From Hyphomicrobiales bacterium (GTDB taxonomy: Bacteria > Pseudomonadota > Alphaproteobacteria > Rhizobiales > Xanthobacteraceae): DNA of 19,093 bases. The notes beneath the pieces were generated by a model. The model saw nothing but the letters and a program-made list of their open reading frames with translations, had not been told where the DNA came from and searched no databases. Of the stretch, positions 7,994 through 14,245 are shown in pieces; position 1 is the first letter of the stretch, and every line of letters begins with the position of its first letter. Where the stretch lies: NCBI GenBank assembly GCA_003164375.1, contig PLTE01000434.1, positions 130 through 19,222 of the forward strand, written 5' to 3'. A program made the position numbers and the translations under genes.

Positions 7994-8920
7994 ATGGCTG
8001 CGCCAAGCATCGAAGAGCGGGCATTGGCAGCCTTTCTTGGCTTTGCCACCGGTGACGCCTTGGGCGCTACCGTCGAATTCATGACCAAAAGAGAGATCGC
8101 CTCGCAATATGGCGTACACGACGGCATCATTGGAGGTGGTTGGCTACGCCTCGCACCCGGCCAGGTGACAGACGATACCGAAATGGCCTTAGCGCTCGGC
8201 CGCTCGCTAATACGCTTGGGAGAATTCGATGCGCGCGATGTGTGCGAGGAATTCGCCAAATGGCTGAAGTCCGGACCGATCGATGTCGGCAACACCTGCC
8301 GCCGAGGCATCCGCCGCTATATCACGCAGGGCACCACCGAAGGCCCATTCTTTGAGGGCGACGCCGGCAATGGCGCCGCCATGCGAATCCTACCGGTGGC
8401 GCTGGCGACCCTTGGCCAGCCCGACAAAGCCAGACCGTGGGCGCTCGCCCAGGGCCATATCACGCATCATCATCCGCTATCGGATGACGCGTGCCTGACG
8501 CTCGTCGAGATGCTGCAAAGCCTGCTTTCCGGACAGGACAGACAGGCAGCGTACGGACTCGCCGGCGCCTTGATCGAGAAGCACAGTGCCTTCCGCTTCA
8601 CACCATATAACGGCCGGTCTTCTGCCTTTATCGTCGATACGATGCAAACCGTACTGCACTTTTACTTCGCTACGGATTCGTTTGCCGACTGCGTCGTTCA
8701 AACCGTGAACCAAGGCGGCGACGCCGATACCACCGGTGCATTGGTGGCGATGCTTGCTGGCGCCACCTATGGCTTGGCGGCAATCCCCGAAGCGTGGCTC
8801 GGCAAACTCGATCGTCGCGTATCGGCCGAAATTCGCGAGCAAGTGCCCCGGTTGCTGGCCATCACGACACATCCAGCACCGTCCCGATCCGAACCGACGC
8901 GATCAAGACCGACGCCGTGA
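7994..8920 (+). CDS. draG: DraG, ADP-ribosyl-dinitrogen-reductase glycohydrolase
   Basis: DraG removes ADP-ribose from the modified arginine of NifH and restores activity. It belongs to the binuclear-Mn ADP-ribosylglycohydrolase family. The metal-site motifs are visible at the expected places: TDDTEM (59-64, Asp 60 and 61) and GGDADTTGA (241-249, Asp 243 and 245). GFATGDALGATVEFM at the N-terminus and HITHHHPLSDDA are also family features. At 308 residues it is slightly longer than usual because of a low-complexity C-terminal tail rich in Ser, Arg and Pro. It is co-directional with draT and converges on mop with an 8-bp gap. In known systems its activity is controlled by membrane sequestration through AmtB and GlnK; those genes are not in the window. 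Confidence 0.97.
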   Translation: MAAPSIEERALAAFLGFATGDALGATVEFMTKREIASQYGVHDGIIGGGWLRLAPGQVTDDTEMALALGRSLIRLGEFDARDVCEEFAKWLKSGPIDVGNTCRRGIRRYITQGTTEGPFFEGDAGNGAAMRILPVALATLGQPDKARPWALAQGHITHHHPLSDDACLTLVEMLQSLLSGQDRQAAYGLAGALIEKHSAFRFTPYNGRSSAFIVDTMQTVLHFYFATDSFADCVVQTVNQGGDADTTGALVAMLAGATYGLAAIPEAWLGKLDRRVSAEIREQVPRLLAITTHPAPSRSEPTRSRPTP

Positions 8921-8930
8921 AAAGTCGGTC
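8907..8930. terminator. Small hairpin at the draG/mop convergence
   Basis: GACCGAC and GTCGGTC form a perfect 7-bp stem with a 10-nt loop that overlaps both convergent stop codons. There is no clear U-tract on either side, so it is only a weak candidate for a bidirectional terminator. Confidence 0.3.
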
Positions 8931-9135
8931 AAGGAATGGCTATCATAACGTCCGACGATTTGATGATGGTATGGACTTTTTCGCCGACCTTGAGTTTCAA
9001 GTCTTTGACCGATTCATTTGTGATGGATGCCGTCATGATCGTCCCGCCGACATCGACCATGACGTGGGCGGTGGTGACACCCTCCTTGATCTCAACGATC
9101 TTGCCGGCAAGCGCATTGCGAGCGGAAATCTTCAT
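8929..9135 (-). CDS. mop: Molbindin (Mop), molybdate-binding TOBE protein
   Basis: This 68-residue protein consists of a single Mop/TOBE fold. It opens with MKISARNALAGKIVEIKEGVTTAHVMVDVGGTIMTASIT, the signature of Mop proteins, and closes with the strand VGEKVHTIIKSSDVMIAI. Molbindins assemble into hexamers that hold molybdate in the cytoplasm and act as storage or buffering proteins. The gene is divergent from modD across 137 bp that hold a candidate Mo-box. It converges on draG. Length and composition are normal. Identification is confident; whether it stores Mo for nitrogenase or for molybdopterin enzymes cannot be read from sequence. Confidence 0.93.
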   Translation of the reverse strand: MKISARNALAGKIVEIKEGVTTAHVMVDVGGTIMTASITNESVKDLKLKVGEKVHTIIKSSDVMIAIP

Positions 9136-9160
9136 GACTTGTCCTTCGGGGTTTGCGGCG

Positions 9161-9188
9161 AGGTAATATAAGTAATTATACTATATCG
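9161..9188. promoter_or_regulatory. Candidate Mo-box (ModE-type operator) upstream of mop
   Basis: An AT-rich imperfect inverted repeat stands out in GC-rich DNA: on the minus strand CGATATAG, 8 bp, then CTTATATTAC. It resembles the ModE operator (CG-TATATA half-sites about 6-8 bp apart) but matches imperfectly. It lies 26-53 bp upstream of the mop ATG, in the gap shared with divergent modD. A ModE-like regulator is encoded at 10546-10992. Confidence 0.4.
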
Positions 9189-9272
9189 AACGGGACATAG
9201 GTCACTTGCAACGCCGAGTAGCCGCAACAAGTTCCCCCGCTTTAAGCCGACGGCTTACGAGGTGTCCGTGAT

Positions 9273-10121
9273 ATGAGCCTGCCCGTCCTTCCTGATACTT
9301 TGCTCGCTGATTTTCTCGCCGACGACGTGCGGTTGGGCGATCTGACAACCCATCTTCTGGGAATCGCATCGCAGCCGGCGCTCATGACTTTCGCGGCGCG
9401 GCAGCCGCTGGTGCTGGCCGGAGCGGAGGAAGCCGCTCGGATCATCGAAATGACGGGAGCCACGGTCGAGCTTCATCAAGCCTCAGGCGCGCGCCTGGCG
9501 GCCGACGGAGCAATCTTGAGGGCAGTGGGATCGGCCGGCGAACTGCACCGAAGTTGGAAGGTTGCGCAGACGCTGGTCGAAATCGCCTCTGGCATCGCAA
9601 CTGCGACCCGAAGCATCGTGGACGCGGCGCAGGCGGTCCGGTCAAATATTGCTGTCGCCTGCACGCGAAAGACAGTTCCCGGCGCAAAACTGCTGTCGAT
9701 CAAGGCGATCATGGCGGGTGGCGCCACACCACACCGGCTCGGACTGTCGGAAACGATCCTGGTTTTTGAGGAACATCGGTGCTTCCTCACCGACCAATCA
9801 CCGGGCCAAATCGTCGACCGGCTGCGGCGCGCAAGCCCGGAGAAAAAAATCGTGATCGAGGTTGCGACAGCCGCCGTTGCTGTGCTTTGGGCCGAAGCCG
9901 GCGCCGACGTGATTCAGGCCGAGAAATTTTCCGTCAGCGAGATCGCAACAACAGTCGCGGAGTTCCGCCGGGCCGGTTTCTCCGCTCTTCTTGCTGCGGC
10001 CGGCGGCGTCAATGCGGAAAACGCCGCGGACTATGCCCGGGCCGGAGCCGATATTCTCGTGACCTCAGCTCCTTATGTCGCCAAGCCCCGCGATGTGCAG
10101 GTGAAATTAACTCCCAAATAA
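9273..10121 (+). CDS. modD: ModD, NadC-like protein of molybdenum gene clusters
   Basis: This 282-residue protein has the quinolinate phosphoribosyltransferase (NadC) fold: ACTRKTVPGAKLLSIKAIMAGGATPHRLGLSE corresponds to the NadC substrate-binding region, and QAEKFSVSEIATTV then AAGGVNAENAADYARAGADILVTSAPY to the C-terminal barrel. Divergence from NadC and the molybdenum neighbours identify it as ModD, a family found beside modABC in photosynthetic and diazotrophic alphaproteobacteria; its biochemical function is not established to my knowledge. GAGGTG lies before the ATG. A TOBE-domain gene follows after about 33 bp and is probably co-transcribed. Being a housekeeping NadC is less likely, because no nadA or nadB is present. 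Confidence 0.88.
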   Translation: MSLPVLPDTLLADFLADDVRLGDLTTHLLGIASQPALMTFAARQPLVLAGAEEAARIIEMTGATVELHQASGARLAADGAILRAVGSAGELHRSWKVAQTLVEIASGIATATRSIVDAAQAVRSNIAVACTRKTVPGAKLLSIKAIMAGGATPHRLGLSETILVFEEHRCFLTDQSPGQIVDRLRRASPEKKIVIEVATAAVAVLWAEAGADVIQAEKFSVSEIATTVAEFRRAGFSALLAAAGGVNAENAADYARAGADILVTSAPYVAKPRDVQVKLTPK

Positions 10122-10154
10122 ACCGATGATCGGTGACGCGAAATTCGCTTGGAT

Positions 10155-10634
10155 ATGGTCGTGATGAGGCAGCGCCCCCCGCAGTCGAAGCCCCCGTCCC
10201 TCGTCACCATGCTTGACGCCAGGATCATTCGACATGACACCGCCTACGGTCTTTCAACGCTGTTCTTCGGCGACGGCGAGTTGCGAGTACCGCTGATCGC
10301 CGCGCCGATCGATTCCGGCGTGCGGGTAACGATCGACGCGCGTGACGTTTCGATTGCGTTGTCGCGCCCGATGGACGTTTCGATTACCAATCGGATTCCA
10401 GGAGCGATCGTGACAATAGAACCGCTCGCTCCGCCCTATGTCCGGGTCGTTTTTGATCTGGGCTCTACAAGCCTTGAGGCACTGGTGACAACAGAGTCCG
10501 TTGAACGATTAGGCCTAGAAGCCGGTCTTCGCGCTTGGGCCATGATCAAGACCGTCGCCATCGGGAAGGTTTCGATCGCGGCTGCGGCCACTCCGCAACC
10601 TCGGCGCTGGCGCGCGCTTGATATACCGGATTGA
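10155..10634 (+). CDS. Orphan ModC-type C-terminal domain (TOBE/molybdate-binding), no ATPase
   Basis: The 159-residue product looks like the C-terminal third of ModC, the ATPase of the molybdate ABC transporter. It runs from a strand like ARIIRHDTAYGLSTLFFGDGELRVP through VTIDARDVSIALSRPMDVSITNRIPGAIVTIEPL to LVTTESVERLGLEAGLRAWAMIKTVAI, which is the ModC TOBE pair. No Walker A, signature or Walker B is present, and the DNA upstream is intact modD, so there is no room for an ATPase domain. It is either a stand-alone molybdate-binding protein or a remnant of modC. A TTG in frame at 10149 and an ATG at 10164 are other possible starts; none has a strong ribosome binding site. Its 3' end overlaps the opposite-strand modE-like gene by 89 bp. 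Confidence 0.7.
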   Translation: MVVMRQRPPQSKPPSLVTMLDARIIRHDTAYGLSTLFFGDGELRVPLIAAPIDSGVRVTIDARDVSIALSRPMDVSITNRIPGAIVTIEPLAPPYVRVVFDLGSTSLEALVTTESVERLGLEAGLRAWAMIKTVAIGKVSIAAAATPQPRRWRALDIPD

Positions 10635-10992
10635 GAGAGGCCGTGAGCTCGGCAACGGCCTGCGCTGTCGCCGTTCTCGATCGCCGTTCCATCGATCTGT
10701 AGAGAGCGACCAAGCGTTCGCCGAACGGCGTCAAGTCGGCACCACCGCCTCTCCGCCCGGGATGGGTCGCGAAAACGGCGGTCTCGAATGTCCGGTTGAG
10801 CGCATCGACCGTCAGCCAGCACTTGCGATAGGAGACGCCCGTGACCCGGCTCGCGCCAAGGATCGACCGCTCCTTGCGAATGGCCTCGATCAGAGCCAGG
10901 TCTTCCATGGTCAGCCGACCGCCATTGCCGAACCGGACGATCAATTCAACACTCGACGGCTTGGTCCCTTTCGCTGCCGGCCGCTCCCTCAT
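10546..10992 (-). CDS. ModE-like regulator, N-terminal winged-helix domain only
   Basis: The 148-residue protein matches the DNA-binding half of ModE: SVELIVRFGNGGRLTMEDLALIEAIRKERSILGASRVTGVSYRKCWLTVDALNRTFETAVFATHPGRRGGGADLTPFGERLVALYRSMERR is a LysR-type winged helix in which the GG-rich wing GRRGGGA is typical of ModE. The two C-terminal molybdate-binding TOBE domains of full ModE (about 260 residues) are absent, so it cannot sense molybdate in the classical way unless a separate TOBE protein helps. The ATG at 10992 has a perfect GGAGG; the open frame reaches 11085 but would overlap the DUF2478 gene. It is the last gene of the yqeB-like operon, 31 bp after DUF2478. Confidence 0.82.
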   Translation of the reverse strand: MRERPAAKGTKPSSVELIVRFGNGGRLTMEDLALIEAIRKERSILGASRVTGVSYRKCWLTVDALNRTFETAVFATHPGRRGGGADLTPFGERLVALYRSMERRSRTATAQAVAELTASLNPVYQARASAEVAEWPQPRSKPSRWRRS

Positions 10993-11023
10993 CAAAACCT
11001 CCGCCGGCCCAGGAACGGGTACG

Positions 11024-11617
11024 TCAGTCGTAAGCCGGCAAGCAATTTCCCGCTCTGACGTCTGACCACCATGTGTCGACGACACCCGCGTCGGCAGGAA
11101 TGAACTGCGATAGTGGCCCCGCGAACAGTTGCCAAGCCGCCGTCATCGCAGGCGACACTGCCGTCAGGATCGGCAGCCCAGCACCGATCGCAGCACTAAA
11201 CCCGTCGCGCAAGCCGCCGCGCTCCGCTTCGACTTTGCCGAACTTGCTGAGGATGACAAGATCGGCGCCGGCCGCTATCGCCCGCTCGACGGCTGCGCAG
11301 GCTTCAATCAAACCCGACGGATCGAGATTGCATGCGGTCGAGCCGTGTCCGAGATTTTGCGATATCGATATGACTGTTCCGGTGGAAAGGTCGCGCACGG
11401 CACGCCAGCCGCAGGCGCCGCCGGCTTCGTCTCTTGCAAGCTCGACGACGCCCGCGATCTTATGGCCCTGGCGGGCCGCCCGGAGCGCGAAGTCATTGAG
11501 CAGCGTTTGAATCGCCGCGCATGAGGCTCCCTGCAATGCAGCGATTCGGCAACTGCGTAGCGGCGCGCTGATGCCGATCATGTCGACCGGCTCTGACCGT
11601 GGATTCAGATTTCTCAT
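11024..11617 (-). CDS. DUF2478 family protein
   Basis: The 197-residue protein has the DUF2478 pattern: an N-terminal IAALQGASCAAIQTLLNDFALRAARQGHKIAGVVEL segment, then ISQNLGHGSTACNLDPSGLIEACAAVERAI (89-118) and LVILSKFGKVEAERGGLRDGFSAAIGAGLPILTAV. From memory, the family is annotated as related to P-loop nucleotide triphosphatases (THEP1-like) and recurs in molybdenum and nitrogenase clusters; its function is unknown. No clear Walker A is present here. The ATG at 11617 has GAGGT 8 nt upstream. It starts 3 bp after the nifO stop and precedes modE by 31 bp, so it belongs to the yqeB-nifO-DUF2478-modE operon. A role in Mo supply to nitrogenase is an inference from context. Confidence 0.8.
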   Translation of the reverse strand: MRNLNPRSEPVDMIGISAPLRSCRIAALQGASCAAIQTLLNDFALRAARQGHKIAGVVELARDEAGGACGWRAVRDLSTGTVISISQNLGHGSTACNLDPSGLIEACAAVERAIAAGADLVILSKFGKVEAERGGLRDGFSAAIGAGLPILTAVSPAMTAAWQLFAGPLSQFIPADAGVVDTWWSDVRAGNCLPAYD

Positions 11618-11620
11618 GTC

Positions 11621-12058
11621 TTATACCTCGGCTGCCGACCTGCACTTGCGAACATGCGCGGACGAATGCTCTTTGAGGCAGGTGTCTTGCACCGGGGCCT
11701 TCGTCCGTCGCAGGCCGATCCATGCATCGACCTTAACCTGATCGAAGCCGGCTTCGCGCCGATCACCGACCTGCATCAATGGCCGCCGGATCAGCAACGG
11801 ATCTTCGAGCATCATCGCGAGCGCCGTCTCCGGCGTCAGTTGATCGGGTTCGATCTCGCCGGACTTCAGCCGCGGCGACGTCGCATTGAACCATTCGCGC
11901 AGCGGCTTGCCTTCCAAGAATTGCCGCAGCCTGGGCGCGGTCCAAGGCTCCGTCAGGAGGTTGCGAACATCGAGCACATGTCCGGACGCGACGAGCAGGG
12001 CCTTCTGACGCGCATTGCCGCCGCATCCCGGCTTTTCATAAAAGATGACATTGGCCAC
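11621..12058 (-). CDS. nifO: NifO-like ArsC-family nitrogenase-associated protein
   Basis: This 145-residue protein has a thioredoxin-like fold of the ArsC/Spx family. It starts ANVIFYEKPGCGGNARQKALLVASGHVLDVRNLLTEPWTAPRLRQFLEGKPLREWFNATSPRLKSGEI, which matches the nitrogenase-associated ArsC-like family including NifO of Azotobacter. The cysteine in KPGCGGN is the equivalent of the ArsC nucleophile. In Azotobacter NifO influences molybdenum partition between nitrogenase and nitrate reductase. A GTG start at 12058 is chosen for its AGGAG site 9 nt upstream; an upstream ATG at 12091 would overlap the preceding gene by 10 bp. The C-terminal tail has two further cysteines (in DTCLKEH and RKC). 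It lies in the same operon as the YqeB-like, DUF2478 and ModE-like genes. Confidence 0.83.
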   Translation of the reverse strand: MANVIFYEKPGCGGNARQKALLVASGHVLDVRNLLTEPWTAPRLRQFLEGKPLREWFNATSPRLKSGEIEPDQLTPETALAMMLEDPLLIRRPLMQVGDRREAGFDQVKVDAWIGLRRTKAPVQDTCLKEHSSAHVRKCRSAAEV

Positions 12059-12081
12059 CGAGCCGCACTCCTCTCTTCGTG

Positions 12082-12936
12082 TTACCTGCAAAGCGCGAAA
12101 GTCGCGTCGAATGCCTTCAAGGCCGCGCCTTCCTGTAACGTCATACCAATCGCAATGACTGTCGCCTCCGCGATGCGGCGGCCGCGATCGTCAATTCCAG
12201 TCCATTTGGCCTCGCGCCCACGCGGATCGATCTCGATGAGCTTTACTCGCTCTCGTACCAGCAAGCCGTCGCGCGCGATGCCGCGCACGATTCCGTCAAG
12301 CGGCGCGTGCACGGGCCGGCCATCGAGATGACCGAGGATGAAGCGATTGAAAACCCGCGCGCCGATGTCGATGGGAGTGTGCCAGCGGCCGGCCCGATCG
12401 GAATAGACGAAGCGCTCTGGCCCAACGCCCCCGAGCCGGCTGGAGATTCCATCGGCGTCGTCCGTCGAACCAACGGTGACCACCTGCCCGTTACGCGAGG
12501 GTTTGGTCTCGATCGCAATATCGCAATTCATGCCGATGCGGAAAAGTGGCCCAAGCCCAACCGCAACATGCGCCAAACCGCGAAGGTCGGGCGTGACACT
12601 GCGCTTCTGCATGCGAGCGTCGACCAGCACCTCGGGCGAGCAGGTCGCGACAAGATCGGCGAGCGGAAGCGCTGTCACCGCGACGCAGTCGGGACTGGTG
12701 AGAGCCGCGGCGATCTCTGTCGTGGTTTCGGTCCGCACGCCTTCGACGCCGTCGATCACTCTGCAGTCACCGAATAGGACGTCATGGAATGCCATGCCGC
12801 GGCGAACGACCGGCGGGAAGGGATCGTATGCGAGGACGATATTCCATCCGGCGCGTCGGAGATGCACGCCAACAGCCGACGCAATCTCATTGGTGCCAAG
12901 AATGACGACAAGCGGGAATGGCGCATTGCGATTCAT
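12082..12936 (-). CDS. YqeB-family (selenium-dependent molybdenum hydroxylase system-like) protein
   Basis: The 284-residue protein has a Rossmann-like N-terminus, VVILGTNEIASAVGVHLRRAGWNIVLAYDPFPPVVRRGMAFHDVLFGDCRVIDGVEG, which fits the YqeB/EF2563 family linked to molybdenum hydroxylase maturation and related to XdhC-type proteins. The central part (LVDARMQKRSVTPDLRGLAHVAVGLGPLFRIGMNCDIAIETKPSRNGQVV) and the C-terminal hammerhead-like part also fit. No molybdenum hydroxylase genes are nearby; the neighbours are nifO, DUF2478 and modE, and a sigma-54 promoter with a NifA site precedes it. It may therefore serve Mo delivery to nitrogenase; this is inference. The ATG at 12936 has only a weak GGGG element upstream. 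It is first in a four-gene operon. Confidence 0.75.
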   Translation of the reverse strand: MNRNAPFPLVVILGTNEIASAVGVHLRRAGWNIVLAYDPFPPVVRRGMAFHDVLFGDCRVIDGVEGVRTETTTEIAAALTSPDCVAVTALPLADLVATCSPEVLVDARMQKRSVTPDLRGLAHVAVGLGPLFRIGMNCDIAIETKPSRNGQVVTVGSTDDADGISSRLGGVGPERFVYSDRAGRWHTPIDIGARVFNRFILGHLDGRPVHAPLDGIVRGIARDGLLVRERVKLIEIDPRGREAKWTGIDDRGRRIAEATVIAIGMTLQEGAALKAFDATFALCR

Positions 12937-12965
12937 GATCGAACCCCGTCTGTGCGATCAGATCA

Positions 12966-12980
12966 GCAAGAGCCGGGCCA
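12966..12980 (-). promoter_or_regulatory. Sigma-54 promoter of the yqeB-like/nifO operon
   Basis: On the minus strand TGGCCCG-GCTC-TTGCT matches TGGCACG-N4-TTGC with one mismatch in the -24 element. Transcription would start near 12954, about 18 nt before the ATG. A NifA site lies about 125 bp upstream, the usual distance. Confidence 0.75.
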
Positions 12981-13073
12981 ATTCTTGTCGAGCAAGGAAA
13001 ACAGAAATGAATCAAAACGATAGCGATTTTCACAGCGGCCGCATGGCGGCCACTGTCGTTTGTTGTGCTGTAT

Positions 13074-13089
13074 TGTCACGTATATAACA
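13074..13089. promoter_or_regulatory. NifA upstream activator site between divergent operons
   Basis: TGT-N10-ACA with extended symmetry (TTGT ... ACAA). It sits in the 432-bp gap between the yqeB-like gene and the truncated haemoglobin gene, flanked by sigma-54 promoters pointing both ways: about 127 bp from the left transcription start and about 222 bp from the right one. Confidence 0.75.
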
Positions 13090-13202
13090 ACGACGCTTGG
13101 CCGTCCCGCCGAGCTGCGGCGTTTGGAACGCGACATCGCGCGTGCCAAACCCGACAGGACATCGGCTCGATAAATCGCGCACAGCCCGCCGCAGAGGCGA
13201 TG

Positions 13203-13229
13203 CCGAGTGGTTTCGCTAAGACCACTTGG
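13203..13229. promoter_or_regulatory. Dyad-symmetric element upstream of the haemoglobin promoter
   Basis: Two near-identical 11-bp arms, CCGAGTGGTTT and the reverse complement of AGACCACTTGG, surround a 5-bp centre (9 of 11 positions symmetric). The centre lies about 87 bp upstream of the predicted haemoglobin transcription start, where an enhancer-binding protein would bind. It does not match the NifA (TGT-N10-ACA) or NorR (GT-N7-AC) consensus. It could also form a hairpin. Confidence 0.4.
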
Positions 13230-13276
13230 CAAAGCGGTCAACGCTATAGCCCGAACTCGTAATCGTTCGCACGGTT

Positions 13277-13291
13277 TGGCAAGATTATTGC
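13277..13291 (+). promoter_or_regulatory. Sigma-54 promoter of the truncated haemoglobin gene
   Basis: TGGCAAG-ATTA-TTGC on the plus strand matches TGGCACG-N4-TTGC with one mismatch and has GG-N10-GC intact. Transcription would start near 13303, giving a leader of about 66 nt to the ATG at 13369. Confidence 0.75.
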
Positions 13292-13368
13292 GATGTAGCG
13301 CCAGCTATCGCGATAATGAGACGCGGTCGTCGGGGTTCAGCGACCCACGCCAAGCCGAAGAGACTTTT

Positions 13369-13866
13369 ATGAGTTATAATGCCAATGAAGTGCAGGAAGA
13401 CCACCGCCAAGACGGAAATAGCCCCGTGAAAAAGAACACAGTTGAAACGACCCAGTTCCAGCGCATCGGCGGCGCGGCAGGCGTAGACCGCCTGGTCGAA
13501 GCCTTCTACCTGCGCATGGACAGCCTGCCGGCCGGGAAAGCGATACGCGCTTTGCATGCCGACGACCTTTCGAGCACCAAAGAGGTCTTGAAGCGCTATC
13601 TCAGCGAATGGATGGGCGGTCCGCCGCTCTATTCCCAGGAACGCGGTCATCCGCGCCTGCGCCAGCGCCACCTCCGCTTCAAGATCGGCGAGGCGGAGCG
13701 CGACGCGTGGCTAAGCTGCATGCGGGCAGCGCTCGACGAGGCGGTCGACGAGGTCACGCTACGCGACGGACTCTACGGTTCGTTCGTCAAACTCGCGGAT
13801 TGGATGCGCAATCAACCGGGAAATCCGCACGACGGCAGGGCTGCCGGGGCGGATGCTCGGACCTAG
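13369..13866 (+). CDS. Group II truncated haemoglobin
   Basis: The 165-residue protein has a disordered N-terminal extension of about 28 residues and then a 2-on-2 globin. Key residues are visible: Tyr 47 (B10) in LVEAFYLRMD, proximal His 101 (F8) in GHPRLRQRHLRF, and Trp 114 (G8) in ERDAWLSCM, the group II (TrHbO-like) pattern. Such globins bind O2 and NO; proposed roles include O2 delivery, NO detoxification and redox chemistry. The ATG at 13369 is chosen because globin similarity lies downstream; the frame is open to 13207, but that extension would cover the sigma-54 promoter. It is divergent from the Mo operon and converges on nifW with a 10-bp gap. Sigma-54 control suggests expression under nitrogen-fixing conditions. 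Confidence 0.93.
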   Translation: MSYNANEVQEDHRQDGNSPVKKNTVETTQFQRIGGAAGVDRLVEAFYLRMDSLPAGKAIRALHADDLSSTKEVLKRYLSEWMGGPPLYSQERGHPRLRQRHLRFKIGEAERDAWLSCMRAALDEAVDEVTLRDGLYGSFVKLADWMRNQPGNPHDGRAAGADART

Positions 13867-13876
13867 CCATGCCGGC

Positions 13877-14233
13877 TCATTTCAGCGTCCCGAGCCGCAC
13901 CAGATTGGTGGGCTTGGGCTGAGCCGGCACCACCGCATCTTTGAGAACCTTGAATACCCGTTGGTCGATCGGTGTCGACACAACGAAGTCGCTATAGGCC
14001 CGTTCGAGCATGTCCTTACAGCGCTCAGCGACAATGGCGTCAGGCATGCCGGTGAAATCTTCCTTGGCGAGATACTGCGCCATACGCCTGAGTATGTGGA
14101 GCCGAGCCACATTCACGATTTTCGCGTCGTAGTCGACGCCGAGTAGGGCAAAGAAATCCTCGGCCGAGGACGCCCTGTTCAATTGGTCAAGCATAGGATC
14201 CGAGGCGCTATCAGGCAAAGTCAATCCGCTCAT
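13877..14233 (-). CDS. nifW: NifW, nitrogenase stabilising/protective protein
   Basis: The 118-residue protein matches NifW: SAEDFFALLGVDYDAKIVNVARLHILRRMAQYLAKEDF, then LERAYSDFVVSTPIDQRVFKVLKDA. NifW binds the MoFe protein and helps its maturation or protects it against oxygen damage. The ATG at 14233 is preferred over an in-frame TTG two codons earlier because GGAGG lies 7 nt before it. It is the last gene of the iscA-nifV-cysE-nifW operon, 12 bp after cysE. In many rhizobia fixABCX follows nifW; here the converging haemoglobin gene follows instead. Confidence 0.93.
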   Translation of the reverse strand: MSGLTLPDSASDPMLDQLNRASSAEDFFALLGVDYDAKIVNVARLHILRRMAQYLAKEDFTGMPDAIVAERCKDMLERAYSDFVVSTPIDQRVFKVLKDAVVPAQPKPTNLVRLGTLK

Positions 14234-14245
14234 CTCCAACCTCCT

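Noticed and set aside
9136..9272. Sigma-54 promoter for modD
   Set aside because: No GG-N10-GC element was found on the plus strand of the gap.
13021..13096. GTCGTT ... AACGAC inverted repeat around 13055-13094
   Set aside because: Only six bases per arm pair across 28 bp; the part that matters is explained by the NifA site at 13074-13089.
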